64,000 nucleotides of DNA from Polaribacter sp. IC066 (GTDB lineage Bacteria > Bacteroidota > Bacteroidia > Flavobacteriales > Flavobacteriaceae): positions 28,266 to 92,265 of the forward strand of contig NZ_VORR01000014.1 in NCBI RefSeq assembly GCF_007997085.1, given 5' to 3'. A model generated the notes under the pieces. It made no database searches. It saw only the letters and a program-made list of their open reading frames with translations, and was not told the origin of the DNA. How positions within the stretch are numbered: position 1 is the first letter of the stretch; every line of letters begins with the position of its first letter. Positions 43,324 through 51,716 of the stretch are shown one piece after another. The position numbers were made by a program, and so were the translations under genes.

Positions 43324-44394
43324 TTACTTTTTAATTGATTTCTTTTTAGCAGGCACTTTTTTAGCAACCACTTTTTTAACGGGCGCTTTTTTTACGGCCA
43401 CTTTCTTTGCAGGTGCCTTTGCAGCAACTTTTGGCGCTTTTGGAGCTATTTGATCGGTTACAAAACTTCCCCAAGTAAGGTTCATTTGTCCTTTTTTGTA
43501 CTGTTTTGCTTTTTCAATTGCCATGTTTGCAGCATTCTCAACAATCCACTCAAAATTGTCTGCACCTACCGAATTAATATCTGCATCTGGCGCAGGATTA
43601 CAAAAATCAATTGCATACGGAATGCCATCTTTTACCGCAAATTCTACCGTATTAAAGTCATAGCCCAACGCTTTGTTTAAACGGATACAATACTCATGAA
43701 CCGTATCTAATATTTTTTGGTCTACAGGATCGCCATCTAAAACATAGCGCAAATGATGCGGATTTCTTGGCTCATATTGCATAATATGTACATTATTAGT
43801 TCCTAAAACATAACATCTAAAGTATTCTTTAAAGTCTATTTCCTCTTGCAACATCATCACTAAATGTTCTGTTTCGCCATGTTTTTTCCATAAATCCTCT
43901 GGGTTTTCAACTCTATAAACACTCTTCCAACCACCACCATCGTGAGGTTTCATATACGCAGGAAAACCAACCGTATCAAACATTTTATCCCAATTAAAAG
44001 GATATTTCATATTTCTAAAAGAGTTTTCATCCGTATCAGGAGGTCTTTGAGAAGAAGGTAAAATAAATGTTTTTGGAACCGGAACCCCTACTTTTTCAGC
44101 CAATGCATTGTTAAAAAATTTTTCATCTGCACTCCACCAAAAAGGATTGTTAATCACAGCAGTTCCTGTAATTGCAGCATTTTTTAAAAAGGCTCTATAA
44201 AACGGAACATCTTGCGAAATTCTATCAATAATTACAGCATATTCATCAGATCTTCCCTGCTCTACAGTTTCAATTAATACAGCTTCTGCCATTATATCTT
44301 TAATGCCTTCTGCTTCAATTTTCTGATTCACTCTGTCTATAAAAGCTTGAGGAAACGTGTTTTCTTGTCCGAATAAAATTCCAATTTTTTTCAT
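43324..44394 (-). CDS. ATP-grasp ligase with a Lys/Ala-rich C-terminal tail
   Basis: 356 residues. An N-terminal domain (KIGILFGQENTFPQAFIDRVN) is followed by an ATP-grasp core: FPAYMKPHDGGGWKSVY (K149 and glycine loop), MMLQEEIDFKEYFRCYVLG, and NTVEFAVKDGIPYAIDFCNPAPDADIN as metal site (E251, D263, N266). From about residue 317 a 40-residue tail is made almost only of Ala, Lys, Pro and Val (AKKVAVKKAPVKKVVAKK), resembling histone H1 tails. The second gene of the minus operon. It should ligate a carboxylate to an amine; the tail may bind nucleic acid or polyanions, or be a substrate itself. Confidence 0.82.
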   Translation of the reverse strand: MKKIGILFGQENTFPQAFIDRVNQKIEAEGIKDIMAEAVLIETVEQGRSDEYAVIIDRISQDVPFYRAFLKNAAITGTAVINNPFWWSADEKFFNNALAEKVGVPVPKTFILPSSQRPPDTDENSFRNMKYPFNWDKMFDTVGFPAYMKPHDGGGWKSVYRVENPEDLWKKHGETEHLVMMLQEEIDFKEYFRCYVLGTNNVHIMQYEPRNPHHLRYVLDGDPVDQKILDTVHEYCIRLNKALGYDFNTVEFAVKDGIPYAIDFCNPAPDADINSVGADNFEWIVENAANMAIEKAKQYKKGQMNLTWGSFVTDQIAPKAPKVAAKAPAKKVAVKKAPVKKVVAKKVPAKKKSIKK

Positions 44395-44433
44395 AATACT
44401 AAATATATTGTTATTTGTGTTTGTTGACTTTTT

Positions 44434-45138
44434 TTAAATGGTTGATAAATAGTGCGGAAACATTTGTCTCCAAATAGGCCAATCGTGTTCTGCCCATTTT
44501 CTTTCATCAAACCAAAACGGAATGTTTTTATCCGTTAATATTTTTGCCAATGTTTTATTTGCTTCTAAACAAATATCCCAATCACTTGTACCCAAAATAA
44601 TTTTCATATTCCAAAGTTCAGAATGAGTACTTCCTGGTAAGAAATCTACAGGATTGTTATAGAAAACAGTATCGTCATAATACCCATCTAAAAAAGATTT
44701 GATATCAAAAGAACCACTTAAACTAAACATATGGCTTACTCTTTCTGGATGTTTAAAAGCAAAATTTGCCGCGTGATAGCCTCCAAAACTGACGCCCGCA
44801 ATGGCTACTTTCTGAATTCCTCTTTCTTGACAAATAGGATTTACAACTTCATCCATAATAAATTGATCATACCAAACATGATTTTTTACCCGATCTGCAG
44901 GATGGATTCCTTTATCATACCAACTTAATTCGTTAATTGAATCTGGACAATAAATTTGCACCAAACCTTCTTCTAAAAACCATTTTGCCGATTCTATAAG
45001 TTTAAAATCTCTGCACTCGTAAAAACGCCCGCTAGTTGTTGGAAATAATACCAAAGGATACCCAGCGTGCCCAAAAACCAACATTTCAATATCTTTATTA
45101 AGTGTTGGTGAATACCATTTATGATAGTCTTCTTTCAA
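44434..45138 (-). CDS. Esterase-like alpha/beta hydrolase, first gene of the ligase operon
   Basis: 234 residues, alpha/beta hydrolase of the esterase type: nucleophile elbow VAIAGVSFGGYHAANFA (about 129-145), and a late HDW motif (ERKWAEHDWPIWRQMFP) that could supply the histidine. No signal peptide. It differs from the esterase at 36560 and is not a recent duplicate. It precedes the tailed ATP-grasp gene by 40 bases. Presumed to act on an ester or amide intermediate of the pathway; the leaving group is unknown. Confidence 0.8.
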   Translation of the reverse strand: MKEDYHKWYSPTLNKDIEMLVFGHAGYPLVLFPTTSGRFYECRDFKLIESAKWFLEEGLVQIYCPDSINELSWYDKGIHPADRVKNHVWYDQFIMDEVVNPICQERGIQKVAIAGVSFGGYHAANFAFKHPERVSHMFSLSGSFDIKSFLDGYYDDTVFYNNPVDFLPGSTHSELWNMKIILGTSDWDICLEANKTLAKILTDKNIPFWFDERKWAEHDWPIWRQMFPHYLSTI

Positions 45139-45862
45139 TAGATAATTTTTAAATTAATATTAAATATTTAGAGCACAAAATTACACTATTTCAAGAACTT
45201 ACGTAAAACTTTTATACATATTGATGATAATTTTCATCACTTTTTAGATAATTATAAATTCTTTATAATTTGTCTATTTTTATTACCTTTTTAAAACATT
45301 TAGCGCTTAAAAAAATAAATATCTTAAAAAAAATTAAGGTATAAGTCTTTTTAACTTATTTATTTCTTTTTGATTTTACATTTACTAGTAACAAGATCAC
45401 CCTCTACAAAGCAGTTTTATCCTTCACATAGCTATAAGAATGAGAACATCGGTAAAAAATTAATCTTACCCAAGAAAAAAAGTTTTGAAATAAAAATCAC
45501 GCTTAAATAATATTACCGTTTAAAATAGTAGTTTAATTTCTTCTTAATAATAAAAGGACATTCTGCTAATCTTCTTAAAATATAATAAAGAATTATTTGC
45601 TATTCATGTTCAACTTTTAGAAAGGGTTTCTGTAATTGTACTTTAAGGAACGTAAAAATATTATTGAACATTTAAAAAGATAATTTCTTTTTTGAGATTT
45701 AAATAACTTCGTTTCTTTAGAGTATTAAAAGACTTTAAAAATTACTGTTAGCTTTGGGAATAATTTTTCAAATCTTTCATTAAAATTGATGAATTAAGTG
45801 TTCGTACAAAAAACGTTATTGCTTGCAGTACAAAACAAATACCTAAACCCAACTCAAAACTT
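45139..45862. other. Intergenic region, 724 bases
   Basis: Separates the ligase operon from the MATE exporter, which is transcribed in the same direction and ends at 45863. Beyond the promoter-like motif near 45176 I see only AT-rich sequence, no frame with protein-like composition and no strong hairpin. Confidence 0.5.
45176..45183 (-). promoter_or_regulatory. Predicted -7 element of the ligase operon
   Basis: TAATTTTG on the minus strand matches TAnnTTTG and lies 37 bases before the ATG at 45138. No good TTG at the -33 position. Confidence 0.35.
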
Positions 45863-47305
45863 TTAATTCTTAACAATTAGCACTTCTTTATCCTTCTCTG
45901 CAATCAGTTTTAAAGACAGCCTATTAAACCTGATAAACAATAAAACAGAAGCCGTTGTTAAACCAGCCAATAAACCTAGCCAAATACCAAAACTACCATA
46001 CATTTCTTCTTTACCTAAAAAGTAAGAAACAGGAAAACCAACTACCCAATAAGAAATAAAAGTAAGAATTGTAGGTATTTTTACATCTTGTAAACCTCGC
46101 AAAGCGCCTAAAAACACAACCTGAATACTATCTGAAATCTGAAAAAAGGCGGCGGCTAATAATAAATCCGAAGCAATAGAAACTACTTCCATATTATCTA
46201 TATAATTTTCAGAATCATTTAAATCCATATAGATATTGGGTAAGCTTTTATGAAAAACAAAGAATATAATCGCAAAAAATAGCGCTAGCAAAATTCCTAA
46301 TAAAAAAATAGAAAAGGCAATTCTGCGCAATTCTCTATAGTTTTGCAAACCTTTTTGATTCCCTATTCTTATCATACAGGCCGCGCTTAAACCGATTGCA
46401 ACCATAAAAGTCATCGAAGATAAATTCAACGCAATTTGGTTTGCGGCTTGTGGATTTTTACCCAACAAACCACTCAACCAAATAGCAGCGGTAAAAATAG
46501 CGACTTCAAAAAACATTTGCATGGCCGTTAAAGAACCTAAATTCAGAATTTTTTTGATCATAAAACCATCTAAAACAAAGAACTTTATATTTCTAACAAT
46601 TTCTCTAGAACGCTCTTTATATCTTAACAAAGCCCATAAATAAATAACCATAATAATACGCGATGCCAAAGTACCATATGCAGCACCAACAATACCCATT
46701 TCTGGAAAACCTAATTTACCAAAAATTAAAACATAGTTAAAAAATACATTTACAATATTGGCAAGTAAAGTGGCATACATTGGGTATTTTGTCATCGACA
46801 TTCCGTCACTAAATTGTTTTATCGCCTGAAAAACAACCAACGGAATTAAAGAAACTGCCACTAAATTTAAATACGGAATTGCCAATTCTACCACCTCTTC
46901 TGGTTGTTGCATCAAATACATGAATGGCTTTGAATAAAAAACTAATAAAAATAACAGAATTCCGATTGTTGTGCATAAAAACAACCCATGCTTATAAGCA
47001 GATTTTACTTCTTTAAAATTATTAGAAGCATCTGCTTCTGCTACCAAAGGCGTAATTGCCGTAGAAAAACCGATACCTATAGACATGGCAATAAACATAA
47101 AACTATTTCCCAAAGAAACCGCTGCTAATTCTGCGGTTCCTAGTTGGCCTACCATAATATTGTCTACAAAACTCACAAAGGTATGCCCTAACATTCCTAA
47201 CATTACGGGCGCTGCAAGTTTCCAATTATACTTAAATTCTGATGTGTATTGGGTAATATTCAATTTTAGTGATTTTTCAAGATGCGAAGATACTGAATAA
47301 ACCAT
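45863..47305 (-). CDS. MATE family efflux transporter
   Basis: 480 residues, about 12 membrane segments, NorM/DinF-like. Sodium or proton antiporters of this family export cationic drugs and metabolites. Visible: WKLAAPVMLGMLGHTFVSFVDNIMVGQLGTAELAAV at the N-terminus and VVGFPVSYFLG late. The ATG at 47305 gives about 14 residues before the conserved start of the family; a TTG at codon 15 (LNITQYTSEFKYNWKLA) is an alternative. It neighbours the ligase operon across a long gap, so a role in exporting its product is possible but weakly supported. Confidence 0.92.
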   Translation of the reverse strand: MVYSVSSHLEKSLKLNITQYTSEFKYNWKLAAPVMLGMLGHTFVSFVDNIMVGQLGTAELAAVSLGNSFMFIAMSIGIGFSTAITPLVAEADASNNFKEVKSAYKHGLFLCTTIGILLFLLVFYSKPFMYLMQQPEEVVELAIPYLNLVAVSLIPLVVFQAIKQFSDGMSMTKYPMYATLLANIVNVFFNYVLIFGKLGFPEMGIVGAAYGTLASRIIMVIYLWALLRYKERSREIVRNIKFFVLDGFMIKKILNLGSLTAMQMFFEVAIFTAAIWLSGLLGKNPQAANQIALNLSSMTFMVAIGLSAACMIRIGNQKGLQNYRELRRIAFSIFLLGILLALFFAIIFFVFHKSLPNIYMDLNDSENYIDNMEVVSIASDLLLAAAFFQISDSIQVVFLGALRGLQDVKIPTILTFISYWVVGFPVSYFLGKEEMYGSFGIWLGLLAGLTTASVLLFIRFNRLSLKLIAEKDKEVLIVKN

Positions 47306-47536
47306 CTTTTAAAACTTACATTATTAAAAGTAAAATGATAAATTTATTTCTATAATTTTATGGTTGCCAAATTATTTACAACTCAATTTTCTATGTTTAA
47401 ATTCTTGTTTTAGCAAGAACGTTTGCATCCACAAAAATTTATTGGAAACATCATAACAGTTTTTTTCTCGATTAAAACAAACGCTTTTTAACAAGAAATG
47501 TGCTATTTTAAAAGATGGAGGTTCGATAAAAAACTG

Positions 47537-47544
47537 TACTTTTG
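47537..47544 (+). promoter_or_regulatory. Predicted -7 element of tpx
   Basis: TACTTTTG matches TAnnTTTG and lies 22 bases before the ATG at 47567. Being inside the longer open frame that begins at 47498, it supports 47567 as the true start. Confidence 0.5.
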
Positions 47545-47566
47545 GTATCCTAAAAAATATATAAAC

Positions 47567-48064
47567 ATGGCAAATATCACTTTAAAAGGAAACGCAATAA
47601 ACACAATTGGCAACTTACCAGAAGTAGGAACGAACGCCCCAAACTTCACATTAACAGCAGTAGATTTATCACACAAAAGCTTGGTTGATTTTGCTGGTAA
47701 AAACATTATTCTAAACATATTTCCTAGTGTAGACACTGGTACTTGTGCCATGTCTGTAAGAGAATTTAATAAAAATGCTTCAGAATTAAAAAACACGGTT
47801 ATTTTATGTATTTCTAAAGATTTACCATTTGCGCAAGCTCGTTTTTGCGCTGCAGAAGGTCTTGATAATGTTGTAATGTTATCAGATTTTGCAACAGGTA
47901 GTTTTGGTAAAGAGTATGGACTTGAAATCGAAAACGGACCTTTAGCGCACTTGCACTCTAGAGTTATTATTATTCTAGACGAGAAAGGTAGCATTAAGTA
48001 TACAGAACAGGTTTCTGAAATTGCAAACGAACCTAATTACCTAGCTGCTTTAAAAGCTGTTTAA
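47567..48064 (+). CDS. tpx: Thiol peroxidase
   Basis: 165 residues from the ATG at 47567 (MANITLKGNAINTIG). This is the conserved family start; the upstream extension is not protein-like and contains the promoter. It reduces hydrogen and organic peroxides using thioredoxin. Peroxidatic C60 with T57 in VDTGTCAMSVREF and resolving C94 in ARFCAAEGLDN, the Tpx-type pair. The stop is 1 base before the diacylglycerol kinase ATG. Confidence 0.95.
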   Translation: MANITLKGNAINTIGNLPEVGTNAPNFTLTAVDLSHKSLVDFAGKNIILNIFPSVDTGTCAMSVREFNKNASELKNTVILCISKDLPFAQARFCAAEGLDNVVMLSDFATGSFGKEYGLEIENGPLAHLHSRVIIILDEKGSIKYTEQVSEIANEPNYLAALKAV

Positions 48065-48065
48065 A

Positions 48066-48446
48066 ATGAAAAACCCTAAAGATAGCTTTATAAGAGGTAG
48101 AATACGAAGTTTAAAATTTGCTTTTAAAGGCTTATGGATTTTGGTTTCTACAGAAGACAGCATTAAAGCGCAATTATTTTTTGCATTTATTGCTACTATC
48201 TTAGGCTTTTATTTTGATATTGACGCCATGGAGTGGGCAGTTCAATTTTTAGCCATTGGCTTGGTATTGGTGGCAGAAGCGGCAAACTCTGCGATAGAAG
48301 AAGTTGCCGATTTTATTCACCCAGAATTTCACGTAAAAATAGGATTGATTAAAGATATTGCTGCAGGTGCACCCACATTTGCAGCTTTAATTTCTTTAAT
48401 TATTGCAGGTATTATTTACATTCCTAGAATCACTTTGTTGTTTTAA
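48066..48446 (+). CDS. dgkA: Diacylglycerol kinase family protein
   Basis: 126 residues, three membrane segments. The family motif with catalytic Glu is EAANSAIEEVADF and the following KDIAAGAPTFAALISL is also typical. It phosphorylates a membrane lipid alcohol: diacylglycerol in Proteobacteria, undecaprenol in Gram-positives; which applies here is not decidable. It follows tpx by 1 base and precedes ftsK by 39. Confidence 0.9.
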   Translation: MKNPKDSFIRGRIRSLKFAFKGLWILVSTEDSIKAQLFFAFIATILGFYFDIDAMEWAVQFLAIGLVLVAEAANSAIEEVADFIHPEFHVKIGLIKDIAAGAPTFAALISLIIAGIIYIPRITLLF

Positions 48447-48485
48447 ATACACTATATTTAAAAACGAAATAGACTTTAATTTTTA

Positions 48486-50960
48486 ATGGCTGATCAAAAA
48501 CAAATCCTAAAAAAAGCAACAAATTCTAAAGAAAAGAAATCTGTTGTTTTTTCTTTTTTAAAATCAAGACAAGCACAAACCATTCTGGGTTTCTTTTTCA
48601 TGTTGTTTTCGCTTTTTTTATGCATTGCCTTTATTTCGTTTTTCTTCAGTTGGCAAGACGACCAAAGTGGTTTAAATCAATTGGCAGATAAAACAGTTAA
48701 AAGCAAAAACTTATTAGGTAAAATTGGCGCTAGTTTAAGTCATTTTTTCATTTATGACGGTTTTGGTATTGCCGCTTTTACAATCGCTTTTCAGATTTTT
48801 TTATCAGGTTTTTATATATTGATAAAAAAGAAACTTTCTAAAATTATTATTTCTTGGAATTGGGGTTTACTTGTTATGTTATGGATTTCTATTTCTTTCG
48901 GTTTCATGCATCACAAATACGCACTTTTATCAGGTGTTATCGGTTTTGAAGTAAATGATTTTGCTCAAACTTTTACAGGTAAAACAGGTCTTGTTATTAT
49001 TTTAGTGTTTTTATTAATCACGTATTTAGTCATTCGTTACCGCGTAACTTTAGATGCTTTTATCGAAAAGGTAAAGCAAAAAAGAGCAGAAAGAGAAGCG
49101 AATGAATTGGCAGAAACAAAGAATACATCCGAAGAAAAAATAACCAAAAAAACGGAAGAAAAAGAACAACCAAAAAAATCTTCTCAGAAAGTTACAGCTC
49201 CTAAACAGGAAGAAAAGAAAGAAAAATCTGAATTTGAATTATCTGTAGACAATTTAAAACCGACTATTTCTAAACATTCTGAAGTAGTAAAAAACAAAGA
49301 AGAAATTACCTTACAAGTTGATAAAAAACCTGCTCAAGACTCTCAAATAGAAGAAATGGTTGCAGATATGAACGATATGGGCATTGATGTGGCTGTTGGC
49401 AGAGAGGAAGAACATTCTACAGAAAACTTATCTGATAAACTTTTAAAAGATTTTGGCGAATTTGATCCTACTTTAGAATTGTCAAATTACCGTTTTCCTA
49501 CCTTTAATCTATTAAAACAATACAACGAAAGTATTTCTATAGATCCTGAAGAATTAGAAGCCAATAAAAACCGAATTGTAGAAACTTTAAAGAATTATAA
49601 AATTGGTATTGCAGAAATAAAAGCAACCGTTGGCCCCACAATTACTTTGTATGAAATTGTACCAGAAGCCGGAATTAGAATTTCAAAAATAAAAAATTTA
49701 GAAGATGATATTGCATTGTCTTTATCCGCTTTAGGCATTAGAATTATTGCACCAATTCCTGGCAAAGGAACCATTGGTATTGAAGTACCTAATAAAAAAT
49801 CTACCGTTGTTTCAATGCATTCTGCCATTGCATCCAAGAGATTTCAGGAGTCTCAAATGGAATTGCCCATTGCTTTAGGAAAAACAATTTCTAACGAAAC
49901 TTTTGTAGTAGATTTAGCTAGAATGCCGCACTTACTAATGGCTGGTGCAACAGGTCAAGGAAAATCTGTTGGTTTAAATGCAGTACTTACATCTCTCTTA
50001 TATAAAAAACATCCTGCAGAAGTTAAGTTTGTTTTGGTAGATCCGAAGAAAGTAGAATTAACATTATTCAATAAGATTGAACGCCATTATTTAGCAAAAT
50101 TACCTGGCGCAGAAGAAGCTATTATTACAGATACCACCAAAGTTGTACACACTTTAAATTCTTTGTGTATAGAAATGGACAATCGCTATGATTTGCTAAA
50201 AAATGCAATGGTGCGAAATATTAAGGAGTATAATGTAAAGTTTAAACAGCGCAAACTAAATCCGAATGATGGTCATCAATTTTTACCATATATTGTTTTG
50301 GTTATTGATGAATTTGCCGATTTAATTATGACTGCTGGTAAAGAGGTAGAAACACCAATTGCACGTTTAGCACAATTGGCAAGAGCAATAGGAATCCATT
50401 TAATTGTAGCAACACAAAGGCCTTCTGTAAACGTGATTACAGGGATTATTAAAGCTAACTTTCCGGCAAGAATAGCCTTTAGAGTTACCTCAAAAATAGA
50501 TTCTAGAACTATTTTAGATGCGGGTGGCGCCGATCAATTAATTGGTCGTGGAGATTTACTTTATACCAACGGAAATGAGATAAAAAGAATTCAATGTGCT
50601 TTTGTAGACACCCCAGAAGTCGAAAAAATTACTGACTTTATTGGTTCTCAAAAAGCTTATGCCGACGCCTATTTACTGCCAGAATATATAGACGATGAAA
50701 ATGGCACAAGTATTGATATAGATATAGCCGATAGAGACAAACTATTTAAAGATGCTGCAGAAATTATTGTAACAGCGCAACAAGGTTCTGCCTCTTTACT
50801 ACAAAGAAAATTAAAATTAGGCTACAATAGAGCAGGAAGATTGATTGATCAATTAGAAGCGGCCGGTATTGTAGGCGGATTTGAAGGTAGCAAAGCAAGA
50901 CAAGTTTTGGTTCCTGATTTTTTAGCGTTAGAGCAACTACTAGAAAACGAAAAGAACTAA
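48486..50960 (+). CDS. ftsK: DNA translocase FtsK
   Basis: 824 residues. The N-terminus holds four membrane segments (about 30-190), followed by a charged linker of some 120 residues rich in K and E, an alpha domain, and the motor domain with Walker A GATGQGKSVGLN (about 487-498) and Walker B IVLVIDEFADLIM. The C-terminal winged-helix gamma domain (GSASLLQRKLKLGYNRAGRLIDQLEAAGIVG) would read KOPS-like sequences. It anchors at the division septum and pumps DNA for chromosome dimer resolution. Full length for Bacteroidetes. Confidence 0.96.
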   Translation: MADQKQILKKATNSKEKKSVVFSFLKSRQAQTILGFFFMLFSLFLCIAFISFFFSWQDDQSGLNQLADKTVKSKNLLGKIGASLSHFFIYDGFGIAAFTIAFQIFLSGFYILIKKKLSKIIISWNWGLLVMLWISISFGFMHHKYALLSGVIGFEVNDFAQTFTGKTGLVIILVFLLITYLVIRYRVTLDAFIEKVKQKRAEREANELAETKNTSEEKITKKTEEKEQPKKSSQKVTAPKQEEKKEKSEFELSVDNLKPTISKHSEVVKNKEEITLQVDKKPAQDSQIEEMVADMNDMGIDVAVGREEEHSTENLSDKLLKDFGEFDPTLELSNYRFPTFNLLKQYNESISIDPEELEANKNRIVETLKNYKIGIAEIKATVGPTITLYEIVPEAGIRISKIKNLEDDIALSLSALGIRIIAPIPGKGTIGIEVPNKKSTVVSMHSAIASKRFQESQMELPIALGKTISNETFVVDLARMPHLLMAGATGQGKSVGLNAVLTSLLYKKHPAEVKFVLVDPKKVELTLFNKIERHYLAKLPGAEEAIITDTTKVVHTLNSLCIEMDNRYDLLKNAMVRNIKEYNVKFKQRKLNPNDGHQFLPYIVLVIDEFADLIMTAGKEVETPIARLAQLARAIGIHLIVATQRPSVNVITGIIKANFPARIAFRVTSKIDSRTILDAGGADQLIGRGDLLYTNGNEIKRIQCAFVDTPEVEKITDFIGSQKAYADAYLLPEYIDDENGTSIDIDIADRDKLFKDAAEIIVTAQQGSASLLQRKLKLGYNRAGRLIDQLEAAGIVGGFEGSKARQVLVPDFLALEQLLENEKN

Positions 50961-50998
50961 TAACACGCTACATGTTGTAGAGTGATAATGACAAAAAC

Positions 50999-51655
50999 AT
51001 GAAAAAAATAACAATTCTATTTTTAAGTTTATTTTTAACGAGTATCACTTTTTCTCAAAACTCAAAAGAAGCAAAATCTTTATTAGATGAAGTTTCAACA
51101 AAAATGAGTGCCTATAAAAACATGTATTTAGGGTTTAGCCAAACTTTAAGTAATGAAGATGCAGGTATTATGGAAGGAGATGAACCACCAATAAGAGGCG
51201 AAATTAATTTAAAAGACGAAAAATACAGCTTAAATTATTTAGGAAACAGGTTTATTTTTGATGGTAAAAAATTATATGTAATTAATACTGACGAAAAAGA
51301 AATTTCTATTACTGATGGCGATTTAGGGGGCGATGATGGTTTTATTTACCCATCTAAATTATTAACTTTTTATAAAGAAGGTTATAATTTTGAAATGGGA
51401 CTTTTAGAAAACATGAATGGTAGAAAAATTCAGTTTGTAACGCTAAACCCAATGGATAGTGAGTCTGATATCGTAAAAGTAGAACTAGGTATCGATGCAA
51501 AAACAAAACATATTTACAAGCTAATTCAAACAGGATCTAATGGCTCTAAAACTAGTTTTACCATTACTACCTTTAAAAGTAATCAGCCTTTATCTGAAAA
51601 CTTTTTTACGTTTGATAAGCAAAAATATTTGAGTCAAAATTACACCATTGATTAA
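50999..51655 (+). CDS. lolA: LolA-like outer-membrane lipoprotein carrier
   Basis: 218 residues with a signal peptide (MKKITILFLSLFLTSITFSQ). The mature protein follows the LolA pattern: repeated hydrophobic strands (YLGFSQTLS, GEINLKDEKYSLNYLGNRFIFDGKKLYVIN) and a late KTSFTITTFKSN. It would carry lipoproteins across the periplasm. It lies 38 bases after ftsK and before an LptF/G permease, a common flavobacterial order. Confidence 0.88.
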   Translation: MKKITILFLSLFLTSITFSQNSKEAKSLLDEVSTKMSAYKNMYLGFSQTLSNEDAGIMEGDEPPIRGEINLKDEKYSLNYLGNRFIFDGKKLYVINTDEKEISITDGDLGGDDGFIYPSKLLTFYKEGYNFEMGLLENMNGRKIQFVTLNPMDSESDIVKVELGIDAKTKHIYKLIQTGSNGSKTSFTITTFKSNQPLSENFFTFDKQKYLSQNYTID

Positions 51656-51702
51656 TAATTTCAATTAACAGAAAATTAGTAGCGTTTTATTTTTTTAGCG
51701 GC

Positions 51703-51710
51703 TACTTTTG
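51703..51710 (+). promoter_or_regulatory. Predicted -7 element of the lptF-ribB pair
   Basis: TACTTTTG matches TAnnTTTG and ends 6 bases before the ATG at 51717, so the transcript would be nearly leaderless. Confidence 0.5.
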
Positions 51711-51716
51711 TTTTTT

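Noticed and set aside
45863..47305. MATE exporter as a certain member of the ligase cluster
   Set aside because: A 724-base gap and a very common transporter family make the link too weak to claim.
47498..47566. N-terminal extension of tpx
   Set aside because: The family start is MANITLKGNAI at 47567, and the predicted promoter lies inside the extension.
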